Source: Psococerastis gibbosa
Taxonomy: Eukaryota; Arthropoda; Insecta; Psocodea; Psocidae
Assembly: GCA_963971405.1 (NCBI GenBank)
Contig: OZ020489.1
Coordinates: forward strand, 31,522,290 to 31,586,289
Direction of reading: 5' to 3'
DNA length: 64,000 nucleotides
How positions within the stretch are numbered: the first letter of the stretch is position 1; each line of letters opens with the position of its first letter. Shown here piece after piece: positions 23,184 to 34,280 of the stretch. Below the pieces are notes generated by a model. That model did not search any database and was not told where the DNA came from. It was given only the letters and a program-made list of their open reading frames with translations. The translations under genes and the position numbers were made by a program.

Positions 23184-25774
23184 CCCATGAAAACCTATGG
23201 TGAGAAGGAGGGAAAAATTATGAAAATATGGGTGTAAATAGCATTTCTTTTACCATATTAATTAACTTTAAGAAAACATCGGGGAACCTATTCCACAGGA
23301 ACTCACTCGTCAAGTAGAACCTACCGTATGTCCGTAGCCCATCGAAGTTCACGTAGAAACCATTTTAAGTCAAAGTAGAGACAAATACAGCAATAAACTA
23401 CTGAACCAATTAGGTCATACAACGACGAAGCAATGTGATGTGTTTTATACAATGTCAGTTACAAAGCTAAGGACATTTTAGTTGGTGATTACAGGTAGTC
23501 CTATGATACAGTATACCAACTAAATCTAGTTCAATGAACCAGTAATTAAGTAGTGAACTACAAAATTGAACCAATCCGTGTCAATCAAGTTAAAAATATC
23601 TGCCTCTAAAAAGTTAGTAACATCTAGGTACATTAAAGGCTGCAATACGGTATTCAACAAATTAAATTTGTCTTTGAACAATGGTACAAAGGTACTATTT
23701 ACCGTCGCAGTGGCCATCCTAAGATCCGGTCCTACCATCGCTTGAAAAGTATCGGTAATGAAGACGTGATTGACACCGCCATCCAATCCAATGTATTCTT
23801 TACCGAAAGTTTTCAAGCGATGCTAGTACCCGCCCTTGGCAAATTGCACTGTCTATTAAATAATAAACACGTCATAAAAAACTCGTGTTGTAATGTGATT
23901 GATCCAATTTTATGGTCCCCTACAGTTAGCTCACATCCAAGTCCCATCACGACGTCACAATTACACGGCAGTCTACAGAACACAGAGTGCGATTCTAAGG
24001 GGGTGTGATTTCTACCACCTAGTGGTGCCAACATATTACATTCAGGCATAGGCATAGAGAATAGCAGTAAAGGAGCGTTTACAAACTCTATTAATTTCGG
24101 AATTTTACGTATGGATGATGTAAAAAAGTCCTATTTGAATTGTACAGCCAAGGTCACTGGTTTATTCGGAAACATAAGAAGGGAGACACTGTAGTCGCAG
24201 ACTAACATTATTAAGAGTAAATCGGAATATGCGTTTCTTGTACCAAGTCGATAAATCACAGGAAATATCGATCGTTGAGCCGGAGAAAATACTTATTAAA
24301 TAAGCAGAAATGTTCCTCTGCAATTCGATATATGACACGAGGCCTTCACTAACGCCAATGGGCCACAGCTCTTGAACACTTTCCTCGGGACTACCACACC
24401 AATCGTTTTTGTACGAATCAAATTCAATAATTGTGGCCAATTTGTGTTAGAAGATGTATAAAAGTGTTCAGAAAACTTTCATTTATTTGTCTGATATTTT
24501 TGACGGCTCAATAATTTATATTTCATGAGATATTTAATTTTTACAACTATAAGGCTTTTCCCCCTTCTCTCTTAAGATGTTCCTAAGATATGGCCCAAGA
24601 CCCAAGTAAGATTTACAGGGCAACGAAATGATAAAATACAAGTGTCTCATGCTTCAGAATACAATGAATGACTGGGCAATTCAAATGGTGGTTATTGCAG
24701 GTACCCGTTTAATTTTAACATTCACAATGTGCGAAAAATGTTCCTTAATTAAAACAGTTCGTAAACGCGGGCTTAGAACATTTCTAGGCTTGCATATGTA
24801 CCTAATTTAATTACGCACTCATTCCCTAAAATGCTTAAACTAGTCCTAGATTAAAATGCTGACATCTTTCTTCATTGTATTTAACATATACACTATTTTA
24901 AATCATTTTTAGGTATCGCTAGGCTAGTAGAATTATCGTGTTATTTAGTTATTGAGTGCTACCCTCGCACGCCACTGGCATGAGGGGGGGGGGGGGAGGA
25001 CACTTCAGCTTTTGTCAACAAAATGTAAAAATAATTGAGAAAAATACACGAATTAAAAAAAAAAATCATTTTTAACTAGGTACTAATAATTAGAAGTGGG
25101 TGGCTACCTGATCGGACTTAAAGAACTGCTTAGCACCATAATATAAATCACCTTTCCGGGCACCAAAGCCAGGGGATAAATCAGAAGATCTCAAGCAAGA
25201 TATGAACCTACTTAAAACTCAAGAGAAGAGATGTATGGAGAAAAAGATGGTGAAATTGCTACAAACCAATAGGAAGACTGCGACTAAAGCAGAAGCGAGA
25301 AGAAGAAACGGAGTTTCAAATAGGAATGAAATATATGGAATGAAATGTATCCAATAGAATGAGTCAGCGACATATTATACTGTAGCCTATCTCGTTGACC
25401 TGTCTAAGAACATAAATGCAGAAAGAACTAGATGCAATCCAGACATAATGCCGCTATTCCGATTGAACTATAGGCTTAGTGTCATAAAACAGCATGTGGG
25501 ATTAGAACGGATTAGTTTTGTCGGCTTATAGGCTAATAAAATCGCAATAAACCAGTTGGATTCCATATAAACCGCGATGAACAGTCAAAACATTTAATAA
25601 CTATTGCCTAATAAATCTAGTATTATTGCAACATTTATTGCAGTGTTCCTAATAAAATCAAAGAAACACTCACTACTTTCTACTGACTTAAGATAACCAT
25701 CTTTTTGCCCAATTTGGCGGCTTCCACGTTCCCATTATTATGCCTTTACAGCAAATCGGACACCCTTTTTGTAC
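23184..25774. other. No gene recognised; repeat debris
   Basis: Includes a repeat C block (about 23735-23830), a 92-codon minus frame (24162-24440) without motif, a G-run near 24986, and a charged stretch near 25190-25330 (MEKKMVKLLQTNRKTATKAE) that may be LINE debris. Confidence 0.4.
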
Positions 25775-25850
25775 TATATTTTTATAGCCCTAACTCCGCT
25801 TGGTTGACTTAGTAATAGTACAAAAAAGTCAATATTTATTTATTTATTTT
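25775..25850 (+). mobile_element. SINE 1, 3' end only
   Basis: Reads tatagccctaactccgcttg, gttgacttagtaatagtaca, then a TATTTATTTATT tail. Matches the 3' half of the other SINE 1 copies. Confidence 0.55.
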
Positions 25851-28209
25851 ATTTATATCTGACTTTAAGGACAGTTCCCACCAATGCTCAAAATCCTCCT
25901 AACTGAAATAATGAATATGTCATGACACCGCCATGCATTGGAACATGTCGGTACCATCATCCCCAGCTAAGTCGTGTTACTCTTGAGAAAGCGTTGCTAT
26001 CAATCGGTAAAGCCTTTTTTTTAAAGTTATTTTCTCTAATTCAAGTAGGTCTATTCGACTGTCCTGTACGTATGCAAGCCTAGACATTCATTCATACCGC
26101 AGCGACAGGTGGAAGGACGGGCAGCTAAGCCACTAACTTCTCGGTTCAAATCATAGCAATGAGCTACGAACAGTCTAAGGGCATAGAATTGGTAGAGCTA
26201 TTTTGAACCAAGATGCCACTACTTCCCTTCCAATGCTTATAGGCGACAGGACATATCTTCGCAATGGTCTTTAAGTGCACGTTATCCTTCATAAAAACAT
26301 AATGAGGCCAAGTTTCAAATTATCAAGTCGAGACAAAAACTGTCCAATAAATACATTAAAATATCCATAACGTGGGTACCAGTAGAATCGGCGGAGCTAT
26401 TTTAAAAGTGGGATACCCTATAAATATTACTACATCAAAAGTTGCTTGCCCTTCATATAGGGTCTTTCAAATAATTAAATTTATGTAACAATATATCAAT
26501 TTCCTTTACGCCAAAAACCAAACAATGGTGAAAAAAAACTGGGACAATTGACTTGGGGACATTGCATTTGCATATTATTGGACTTCGTCTGTTTGCAAAT
26601 AAATGCTTATTAATTAATTTATTTATTCTAGTAAATTACAGTACAAAAATTATTAAAAATGTCGCGGCACTTCATCAGGGGCCTCAAATAGTAACACTAC
26701 AAGACCATTGCGAGTATAGGAAAGAGAGAGAGGACCGCTAACACTGAGACAGGTCACACACCTCATCGTTGACAGCCGCAGAGTCCGCGGAGCCAGTTTG
26801 CGCTTTGAGAATGGCGTAGAGTTTGACGTAAGGCGCTTTCACCATCTTGGCACCGAAAACAAATCACCTATCAGCACTCTGCCTCTAAACACGCTCGTTA
26901 CAATCACACCGTCACACAACATTAATATTAAAAATACTCAAAATTTGGGTAAAAGAACAAGTGACAGTCGGTCGTATTAAAGAACCACCTGGTTTCAACA
27001 AGAGTTTAAAAAATTAAAATAATAGTTGGAAAGAAAGGCATTTCAATATTGAAGAGCAAATTATTTTGAATTTTGCAGATACTTAAAAACATGATGATTT
27101 AAATGAAACATTTCCTTTGTTTGAATAATTTAAGTATTACAGTACATGATAGGTGCATAAGGAATACATAACGGGCAATCCGAAATAAATAAAGAAGTTT
27201 TGCATTTCATACAGCGTACTTTTGCTGAAACCAATGATACGTGCAAATAAAATAGAAGCTCTTTTTAACACACGGCTAAGGTAAATTTCGACATGTTGTT
27301 CAAGTAGAGAAGAGAGAAGTAAGAAGGTTTCTCTTCCGAGGAGAGAGAGAACATTTCACAAAATAATTTGGAATGTTGGGAAACAATTTTAAGACTAATT
27401 TTTATTATAATTAAGGCATTAAGCCGTTTACGCTAATTGAAGAAATCGTCAACTTACAGTGGTCCTAACTAGGCATAATTTGAGTTTTTATCATAATCTA
27501 GGGTAAAGCATAAAATGGCTGAAGTGTAATTTGTAGATTACAAACAAATCACAATGAGAGTTTATTTATAAATCAGCTAAGGTCCGATACAAAAGCTATT
27601 TGTATTGTGACTGAAACGCCGAACAATCAGGCGATAAGATGGGCATCCACAGCGCATGCAATGAAGCGGCAAAAAGTTGTGACCGAGATTAAGCTTGGAG
27701 GTTCTCGTCATAAGCTAATTCCAGCCATAATAAAGCTATTAAAATTGTTAGGTCAAGTGCGCAGAACTTACTGCGCTGTATTCTGTTGTCAGCTGGATTG
27801 CTCATTTGCCACAATTTTCTATTTTTTATGTTGGAGCCGTCACATTTCATTTGACCACCATTGCCATACCCCCCATTTCCCTTTACGTTTAACCGCTTTC
27901 GGCCTTACTTAGTTTATGGTTAGACGCCATTTATTATATTTGAATATCTTTGCGTACAACAGTCGAGATATGCACTGGAGAAAATAGCTTTATGCCAGCA
28001 ATGAATCTCCAAGATAGTAGAGCGATTCAGTGTTGGCAGAAAATCCCTTTGTGTATTAGTCTACCACAATTAGAACTTATGTGGTGAGCAAAGAAATGAT
28101 CTTATAATGTTATTTCTCTCCTGATTCATGAAAAACCAAAACACGGCTTCACAGCTATAGTGTCGAAATCTACCGGAATACATGATGATGGTAAATCAGA
28201 TGAACTTAC
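25851..28209. other. No exon found below the last OXR1-like exon
   Basis: I looked here for TLDc exons on the minus strand and saw none. AT-rich, with short frames only. Probably intron. Confidence 0.4.
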
Positions 28210-28405
28210 CTCCCAAGAAGGCCGCGAGATGTCACCAGCGTCGTCGCCGGCGGAGGAGCCCTCGTCCTCGGGGCCGCCGGCCTCGTCCCACAGCTCGGTG
28301 TCCGACTCGACGAGCTCAAAGCCCCGCCCTGCCACGTCCATCTCCTCGAGGTCCCCGTACAGGTGCGGTACCCACACTTGCAGGAAGTGATACAGTTCGT
28401 CAACC
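28210..28405 (-). CDS. mtd: OXR1-like exon 10: region before TLDc, last visible exon
   Basis: 196-nt, GC-rich exon. Acceptor gtgttgcgtag, donor GTAAGT. It encodes VDELYHFLQVWVPHLYGDLE, EMDVAGRGFELVESDTELWD and a Gly/Asp/Ser-rich end (EAGGPEDEGSSAGDDAGDIS) closing with RPSWE. The block DELYHFLQVWVPHLYG matches the conserved segment of OXR1 proteins, and WE before the donor fits the usual WE(V/I)V lead into the TLDc domain. It ends in phase 0, so the gene continues to lower coordinates. I found no TLDc exon between 1 and 28209; the next exon may lie beyond the left edge. Confidence 0.88.
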
Positions 28406-28442
28406 CTACGCAACACACGAGACTTATTACATTACAGTGTAG

Positions 28443-28540
28443 TTACTGAGGCTTTCATAGCCGGAGTGAGATAATGAAGCAGTACAATCCGGACTGGTGA
28501 GCTGTAGTCGAACGGAAAGCTTACTTCCAAAGCTTTCGTC
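28443..28540 (+). repeat. Diverged Penelope-like terminal sequence
   Basis: Reads GAGGCTTTCATAGCCGGAGT, then AGTACAATCCGGACTGGTGA and GCTGTAGTCGAAC, with a hairpin (GAAAGCTT...AAGCTTTC) ended by GTC. It parallels the unit at 50290-50370. A further inverted piece (gcccggattctactgcttca) is at about 28967-28990. In the intron between host exons 9 and 10, 38 bp from the last exon. Confidence 0.45.
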
Positions 28541-28996
28541 AACATCGATAGTGGCCTTTCGAAAGAACCGTTTGAAACGATTTTGAAACTAATTGAAGTG
28601 TCTAAACTGGATCCACTTGCGCTAAGCCCAAGTGAATTTAGCGAATGGCAATGTTGTGACAGTCATATGAACTATGGCTACTCGTACACACTTGTGTTGT
28701 ATTGTATGCTAGGTATTTATTTTACGAGTACGTACCATACATAGGTGCTATCCGTTTGACAAAGCGTTAAGATATTTTTTTTCTCCTCCTTTCCAATTTG
28801 ACTGCTTGTTTCTCGGGTATTGTTTTACGTACCGGTATACTGTAAGTGATGTCTTTTTTCGACTTAGTCTGTTGGCAGCACATTATAAGCTTATTTAATT
28901 ATTATCTGTGGTCGACATCAGTGGGACTACATAGGCACATGGGCTTCTAAGATTGCACGGCCCATCTGCCCGGATTCTACTGCTTCATCAATAATG

Positions 28997-29215
28997 AATA
29001 AATAAATAAATATTGACTTTTTGTTCTATTACTAAGCCAACCTAGCGGAGTTAGGGCTATAAAGCCCTCTCTTACACTCAACTAGGAAGGCCCGGGACCG
29101 CCTGCTTTACATACCCTCCGAAGCATGGCCAGAAAATGTAGGAAGTGTAGGACTGGAACCAACAACCTTTCGGGAGAAGATCAGAGTCCGTACCACTACT
29201 CTATATGTCCTGACT
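28997..29215 (-). mobile_element. tRNA-derived SINE 1, longest copy
   Basis: Minus strand: gtcaggacatatagagtagt, then ccgaaaggttgttggttcca (B box), then gcggtcccgggccttcctag, ending gctaggttggcttagtaata and an AATAAATAAAT-type tail. In the intron between host exons 9 and 10. Confidence 0.65.
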
Positions 29216-29860
29216 CATGAATGATAATCATCATCAACTAGCAACCTAATGAGCACTCTACGTCTCTGCATTTATGCAAGCAATTGCACACTTGTTCTAG
29301 TAACCCCAAGTCCAGAAAAATAGGCATATTGGAGGTTTCTTTGAAACCATGGGGATCTATCAAATTTTACAGCAATTTATGTACATATTTTATGCACTAT
29401 TAAAGAAAAATATGGTAGCTTAAGAATGGCAGAAGTTCTGGGAAAATACTTTCTCTGAATTGCCTTATTTCGCACATAAATCAAGGCAAATATAATACGA
29501 AAGTTAAAGTTTGAGCAGCAGGTCTAGTCTTGATACATGTTTCAATTATAATATTGAACATGCTCCAGGTCAAAGAGCATTGCAAATTGCAGTGGTATGA
29601 CAATAACCTCAACAATTAACCTAGTGAAATCACCTTCTGCGGACCTACCATGGCGATTATTATTAATCTTAACCTGGTATTAAAAGTGTAAGAAAGTAAA
29701 TTTATATGGAAAGTGTTACTCAAAATTGTTTTGTTTAAATTTTTAAGACCAAGGATAAGTTAATACTAAACGGCATAGTAGGCCCGCAAATCCACTGCAC
29801 TACTTGACAGCTGTGGCGAGCAACAAGCCCAGTTTTCCTTTCCAGTGAAGGTAATCGTAC
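29216..29860. other. Host intron sequence with decayed repeat
   Basis: Rest of the intron between exons 9 and 10. Near 29660-29740 it matches the interior of the element at 21301-21614 (tatggaaagtgttactcaaa). Confidence 0.4.
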
Positions 29861-30023
29861 CTATTTCGAGGCACGCTGAACCAATATTCTGGTCGCATTT
29901 TCTTCTTCCCATAAGACATAATTGGCGTGGATTTGGGAATCTTTTTGTTCAAGGGTTTTCCCATTCTGAGACGAAGGTATAGAGGAGGGTCCTCGCACGA
30001 ACGAGCCGGCCGCGGTATCAGCT
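29861..30023 (-). CDS. mtd: OXR1-like exon 9: conserved LRMGKP segment
   Basis: 163-nt exon. Acceptor attctctttttctag, donor GTACGA. It encodes KLIPRPARSCEDPPLYLRLR, MGKPLNKKIPKSTPIMSYGK and KKMRPEYWFSVPRNR. The blocks YLRLRMGKP and EYWFSVPRNR correspond to the segment that leads toward TLDc in OXR1/NCOA7. Phase 1 in and phase 2 out, exactly what the flanking exons need; without it the reading frame breaks. Confidence 0.9.
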
Positions 30024-30067
30024 CTAGAAAAAGAGAATATTGCCCATTATTCAAATTATCACCAATT

Positions 30068-30226
30068 AGGACTTCGGTGGCAAGGTGGCAGCGTGCTTGT
30101 ACAGGTGCGTGTCCTTACACGCCGTGTGATAGGAGACGTGTCGTAACTCAACACGGGTACTAACCTACAGAGGCGACTGAAGAGGTCAATCGGTTACGTT
30201 TAATTAATTATTTGCATGCGATTAAC

Positions 30227-30257
<31 letters not shown>
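30068..30257 (+). repeat. Short A-tailed repeat (SINE 3), longest copy
   Basis: Starts ggacttcggtggcaaggtgg, continues cagcgtgcttgtacaggtgc, gacgtgtcgtaactcaacac and gaggtcaatcggttacg, and ends in about 28 A. No clear A/B boxes. It lies 45 bp above host exon 9. Confidence 0.6.
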
Positions 30258-30258
<1 letters not shown>

Positions 30259-30955
30259 AGTATTAAAATAACTAACGTGTAAACTGCCAAATAAAATCAA
30301 TACACCGGAAAGCTACACATCTACAGCATTCTTCTTCGTTATCTAACTTGTTAGTAGCCCCTTCAGGGTGTCAAGGGATTTTAGTCGATTGGACAATTTT
30401 TGCTTGGGCATGGGTCCAACTAATCCTTCACGAAAGTCCAAAGTCCTACACTACGGCTTTTACTAGCAACTCAATAACCGCCTCACACAATTACCAAATC
30501 TCATCAGACCAGCAAGTGTGGCAAGTCTGACAGGTTACTGGCAATATCTGTCATGTACACGGTCATTGAGGCCATCGAACATGGCAGTATATTGGATGCA
30601 CAACGTTTTCAGATTGATCGGACTACAGGTTGCTTCAAGTCGCGTACAGATAAGAAGAACTATGTTTCCACAATCATGACTCAGGCTACAGGCGATAAAT
30701 ATTAATTCTAAAAGTATTTTTGAACTTGTTTTCTTTATTCGAATGAATAGAGGAGACTCATACACCACACCCGAGAAAATGGATCTAATTATTATTATAC
30801 ATGAAGGTAAAAAGTTAATTTTAAGCTTAAAAACGCTATTAGCCCGGTACATACGGACGATTCGAACGCCAGTGATTCGCTGAGTAAATCCATCATGGGG
30901 CAAATGGGTACTGTGCAAAACTACAGTCTACTTCATCATATATTTACGAACTTAC

Positions 30956-31107
30956 TGTCGATTGAGGCAAAAAGGTCGGGCATATCATCCACCGACACCA
31001 TGCTCCTGTAGTCTAATTTCGGAGTATTCGTCCTGGAAAGGTTGCGGCCATCGCTGTCCGTTGACGTCGATGTAGAACTTCGCATAAACGTGCCAACCGA
31101 CGATCTC
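30956..31107 (-). CDS. mtd: OXR1-like exon 8: Ser-rich linker and acidic motif
   Basis: 152-nt exon. Acceptor tttctgtgcag, donor GTAAGT. It encodes RSSVGTFMRSSTSTDSDGRN, then LSRTNTPKLDYRSMVSVDDM and PDLFASID. The end (YRSMVSVDDMPDLFASID) is family-typical sequence just before the conserved C-terminal region. Enters in phase 2, completing a Gly codon from the exon 10.7 kb away across the BEL/Pao insertion, and leaves in phase 1. Confidence 0.85.
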
Positions 31108-31479
31108 CTGCACAGAAATTATGTGTTACAATCTCAGATTAAGAGACAATGCTATGGCGAAAAGACTTATTAGTGTAAAAATCAAATATCTCAAGAAACA
31201 TTAATCGTAGAGTTGTCAAAAATATCAAAGCTGAAAAAAGAGATAAACGTTATCTGATACCGTGAATGGTGGTGAATAGGGTCAACGTGGTGAATCGGGT
31301 CAAAAAGTTTTGTGGCGTGCGAGGGTAGCACTCAACAATTCAATTAAAACTAAAAATAATTTCGACAACCCCCCCCCCCCCCCTCAGAATCCCTGTGTAC
31401 GGCTTGTGAAGCTTAGAACCTAACAAATGCAAAATGTAAGTATTGACCCGATTTACCTACATGACCCTATGAAATGAAA

Positions 31480-31600
31480 TATCGTCTTTATTTTCAGGCG
31501 AGCTTTAGCCCCGAAGGGCTACTCTTCCAGCTAACCCTATGCACCACATACCAACACATAAAAAAGATTGATGTTTTGCTCCAGCCTATTTCTAGTCAGT
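31480..31600 (-). mobile_element. LINE 3' end, minus strand
   Basis: On the minus strand: gtagcccttcggggctaaag, then ctcgcctgaaaataaagacg. The hairpin CCCTTCGGGG followed by AATAAAGACG and an AT-rich tail is typical of a LINE 3' end. Noncoding. In the large host intron, 370 bp above exon 8. Confidence 0.45.
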
Positions 31601-32362
31601 TCGTCTGGAGACTGTTGAAAACCTGAATACATTGAATATTATACAAGCTACATCTAACCACAAAACAGTCATGTCTGAGCGAGTCACACGAACAGAGATT
31701 GATTGATTTTACTTTTATGTGAGACTAAGCCAAGATCAATTTCTAATGTTACCAGAAGCCAATTAGACATTTACTAGCAAAGAGAAGTGTAGCTTGCTTA
31801 CTCTTAGGGTAAGTACAAGTAATTAATCCTGGGGGTAAATGATGCCAACAGGTAAGCTTGGGCGACTGTATAAACTTCTGCCATATTTATTATTATTTCG
31901 AATAACAGACTGTCGGTAAGACCCAAGCTTAGGCCCTCTGTGGAGACCATTTACACGCACGAACGATTACTATTAGTTAACTGATAATATTGAATTTTAA
32001 CGCGGCTCTGACCATCTGCCAGAATTCTTACGAACAGTTGTTTCCGATTATAGGGTAAAACGTGAAAGTACGTTTACGTCATGCGGCAGTTGGTCGGAGC
32101 GGCAGTGAGTAGGTAGTGTCAACCGTGCATAGCATATGATTCGGTAAATCAGGCGATTTTCTGTCAGGAAAAAAGTTATGCTACGGTTTTGTATCAGGCA
32201 TTCGTCTGGGATACGAGAAAGCAATTTTAGAAATGAGAAAAAAATTAGTTCAACAACAGCTATATGGGCACATAATTGAAATTCGTTAAAAATACTACCC
32301 TACCTGTTTACCTATGAACAAATTAGTGTATTGCAGGCCTGCCAAAACATCGGGGCAAAACC
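31601..32362. other. Host intron, no feature recognised
   Basis: Noncoding part of the large intron, between the LINE 3' end and SINE 2. A C-run lies just below it at about 31370-31383. Confidence 0.45.
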
Positions 32363-32460
32363 AATTAGAGGATATAGAAAAAACTGGACTTGGCGGGATT
32401 TAAACCCGCGATATACACCTATCTGGGGCATCGTCTTAACCGCTGGACCACATGCCCAAC
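32363..32460 (-). mobile_element. tRNA-derived SINE 2
   Basis: Minus strand: GGGCATGTGGTCCAGCGGTT (A-box-like TGGTCCAGCGG), then a tRNA-like anticodon arm, then GCGGGTTTAAATCCCGCC (T-arm and B box), then a tail TCTATATCCTCTAATT. It resembles a tRNA gene but lacks a paired acceptor stem, so it is a SINE head and not a tRNA gene. Confidence 0.6.
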
Positions 32461-32627
32461 AAGTACATTGCTTTAAATCCTCTACGTATATGCTCTTATA
32501 GACAAGCTCCGTATTGCTAGACAGGTACACAACTATACACCCAAACAGGTCTGTGAGCTTGCTTTATTGCATAAAGGCAATGCTTTATTCGGTACATTGC
32601 AATATTGCAATTATATTGCAGTATTAT

Positions 32628-32860
32628 ATGTTAAATAACACTGACATTAAACTAACTTTGGTTGAAGAGATAACCGAAATTAGAAGATATAGAAAAAAAA
32701 ACTGGACTTGGCGGGATTCGAACTTGGGCTTGTGATCCAGCGGTTAAGACGATGCCCCAGATAGGCGTAGATTGTGGGTTCCTATATCCTTTAATTTCGG
32801 TTATAACGAGAAGGTTACCTCTTCAACCAAAGTTAATGTCAGAGTTATTTACCATATACA
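32628..32860. mobile_element. SINE 2 in head-to-head inverted arrangement
   Basis: The left half (minus) and right half (plus) both carry SINE 2 sequence: aaactaactttggttgaaga against tcttcaaccaaagttaatgt, with the tRNA-like head ggttaagacgatgccccaga in the middle. Either two insertions or an inverted duplication. Confidence 0.5.
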
Positions 32861-33060
32861 ACTACAATATATATCGGAGCAAAATACCAGAACGTAAACA
32901 TAATTTGTTTCTTCAATATTGTACTGAAAAAACTCAGCTATGCTTACATTATTACTCATTTTTTAGCCTCATTCCTACAAGACCCAGACTAACCAACGGT
33001 TCGAAAGAATCCGTAAGGAATACTGGACGGCACTTCCATCTCCGAATGCACAGCGATGCC

Positions 33061-33694
33061 TGTCCGTGAATGCCTCGCATTGCACAAGCTAAATATAGTT
33101 GCGGGTTGTTGTCGCAGGTACCTTACCCTAAATCGGGTAGGTACACAAGTACTCATCCCCGCATTTTACAGTTAGTGAATTCAGTCTCAATATTGTATCG
33201 GCTCCAATAGGTTGTATATTTATTTAATTATATACCTATTGTTATTTACATTAATTTATTATAGTTGTGGTTGTAGTGTTTTCTTGTTTGTGTTATTATT
33301 CTTTATATTAAACAGTGTTTATTGTGCTCGCCCCTGCCGAGATTCCTGCGGATACTTTGCAAGCCACGGACTCCGGTAGTAGATAAGTAGCGTAGCCTAT
33401 TCACTCAAAACACATACACCCAGACACTTTACAGCACCACACTATACATTACATTTTATAATAGGTCTACCTACTGTACTACACCTTCACCACCGAGTAA
33501 GCAGAGTACGGTAGGCTTATTCTCTTATTTTCTTACCAATTCATAATTATTTTCATACAGTCCACTCTCATTTCATAGGTACCTAAACCTTCAGGAGCGT
33601 AATTTGGAGTTCTTAGTTATTAGCTTATTAGGATACGCCCCTGTTGTGAGTTAGGTACTTATTTTATTGTACTGAGCTATCGCAGAAAACCACA
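33061..33694 (+). repeat. Left LTR of the BEL/Pao element
   Basis: 634 bp, starting TGTCCGTGAATGCC and ending GCAGAAAACCACA. Same length as the right LTR, with no difference that I could see on reading the two side by side. It carries AT-rich stretches (gttgtatatttatttaatta) and a CT-rich 3' half. GATGCC precedes it. Confidence 0.95.
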
Positions 33695-33695
33695 T

Positions 33696-33713
33696 TGGTC
33701 CAACGAACCGGAT
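33696..33713 (+). promoter_or_regulatory. Likely tRNA primer binding site of the BEL/Pao element
   Basis: One base after the left LTR lies TGGTCCAACGAACCGGAT. It starts with TGG, as it must to pair with a tRNA CCA end, and resembles the complement of an animal tRNA-Tyr 3' end (TGGTCC..CGA.CCGGAT) with a few mismatches. The tRNA assignment is from memory and tentative. Confidence 0.55.
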
Positions 33714-34280
33714 CGGTCCTACGATCTGAATAGTTCTTTCTTTTGTCTTTTTACACCTTACTTCTAGCCCCGATTGTTTTATGCTATTGTCCAGTTCTGC
33801 ATTTACATACCTGGCGCAACAATTCGCAACTATCAGCTCTTAGATAAGGTTGATATATTATTATTTTCGTAGGCATTACGATATAATACAATATTATATT
33901 TTATTATAATTTTATATTTAATTATTGGCATTGAGCCTATTAGAATCTGTAGTAGCCTATGTTATAGAGCATGGTATAACGGTAACCGTTATATTGGTCG
34001 TGGGGATATTACTACCCAAGGACTGGTACCTGGATCTGACCTTCTCGTCACCCTCTTTCAATAGATACTTTTAGGGGGATTTTTTTGGAATTGGCAGGTT
34101 TTACGGTCTTTATTGTTAAGACACCATTACATGGTACCGATACTATACGGTTTCTATTATTGAACTGACATTTGGGTCAATTTATGGTGTCATAGTCATT
34201 GTGTTGTGCAAATAGGGGATCGAGTATAGCCTGTCCCGTTAGGTTCCCTTTTGTGAATTGTGGGTTCATTTATTGCGGAA

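Noticed and set aside
28160-28442. Plus-strand open frames opposite OXR1-like exon 10
   Set aside because: GC-rich codons of the real minus-strand exon keep the opposite frames open; they lack motifs and splice support.
32391-32460. Functional tRNA gene on the minus strand
   Set aside because: A- and B-box-like arms are present, but the acceptor stem does not pair and a shared SINE tail follows.
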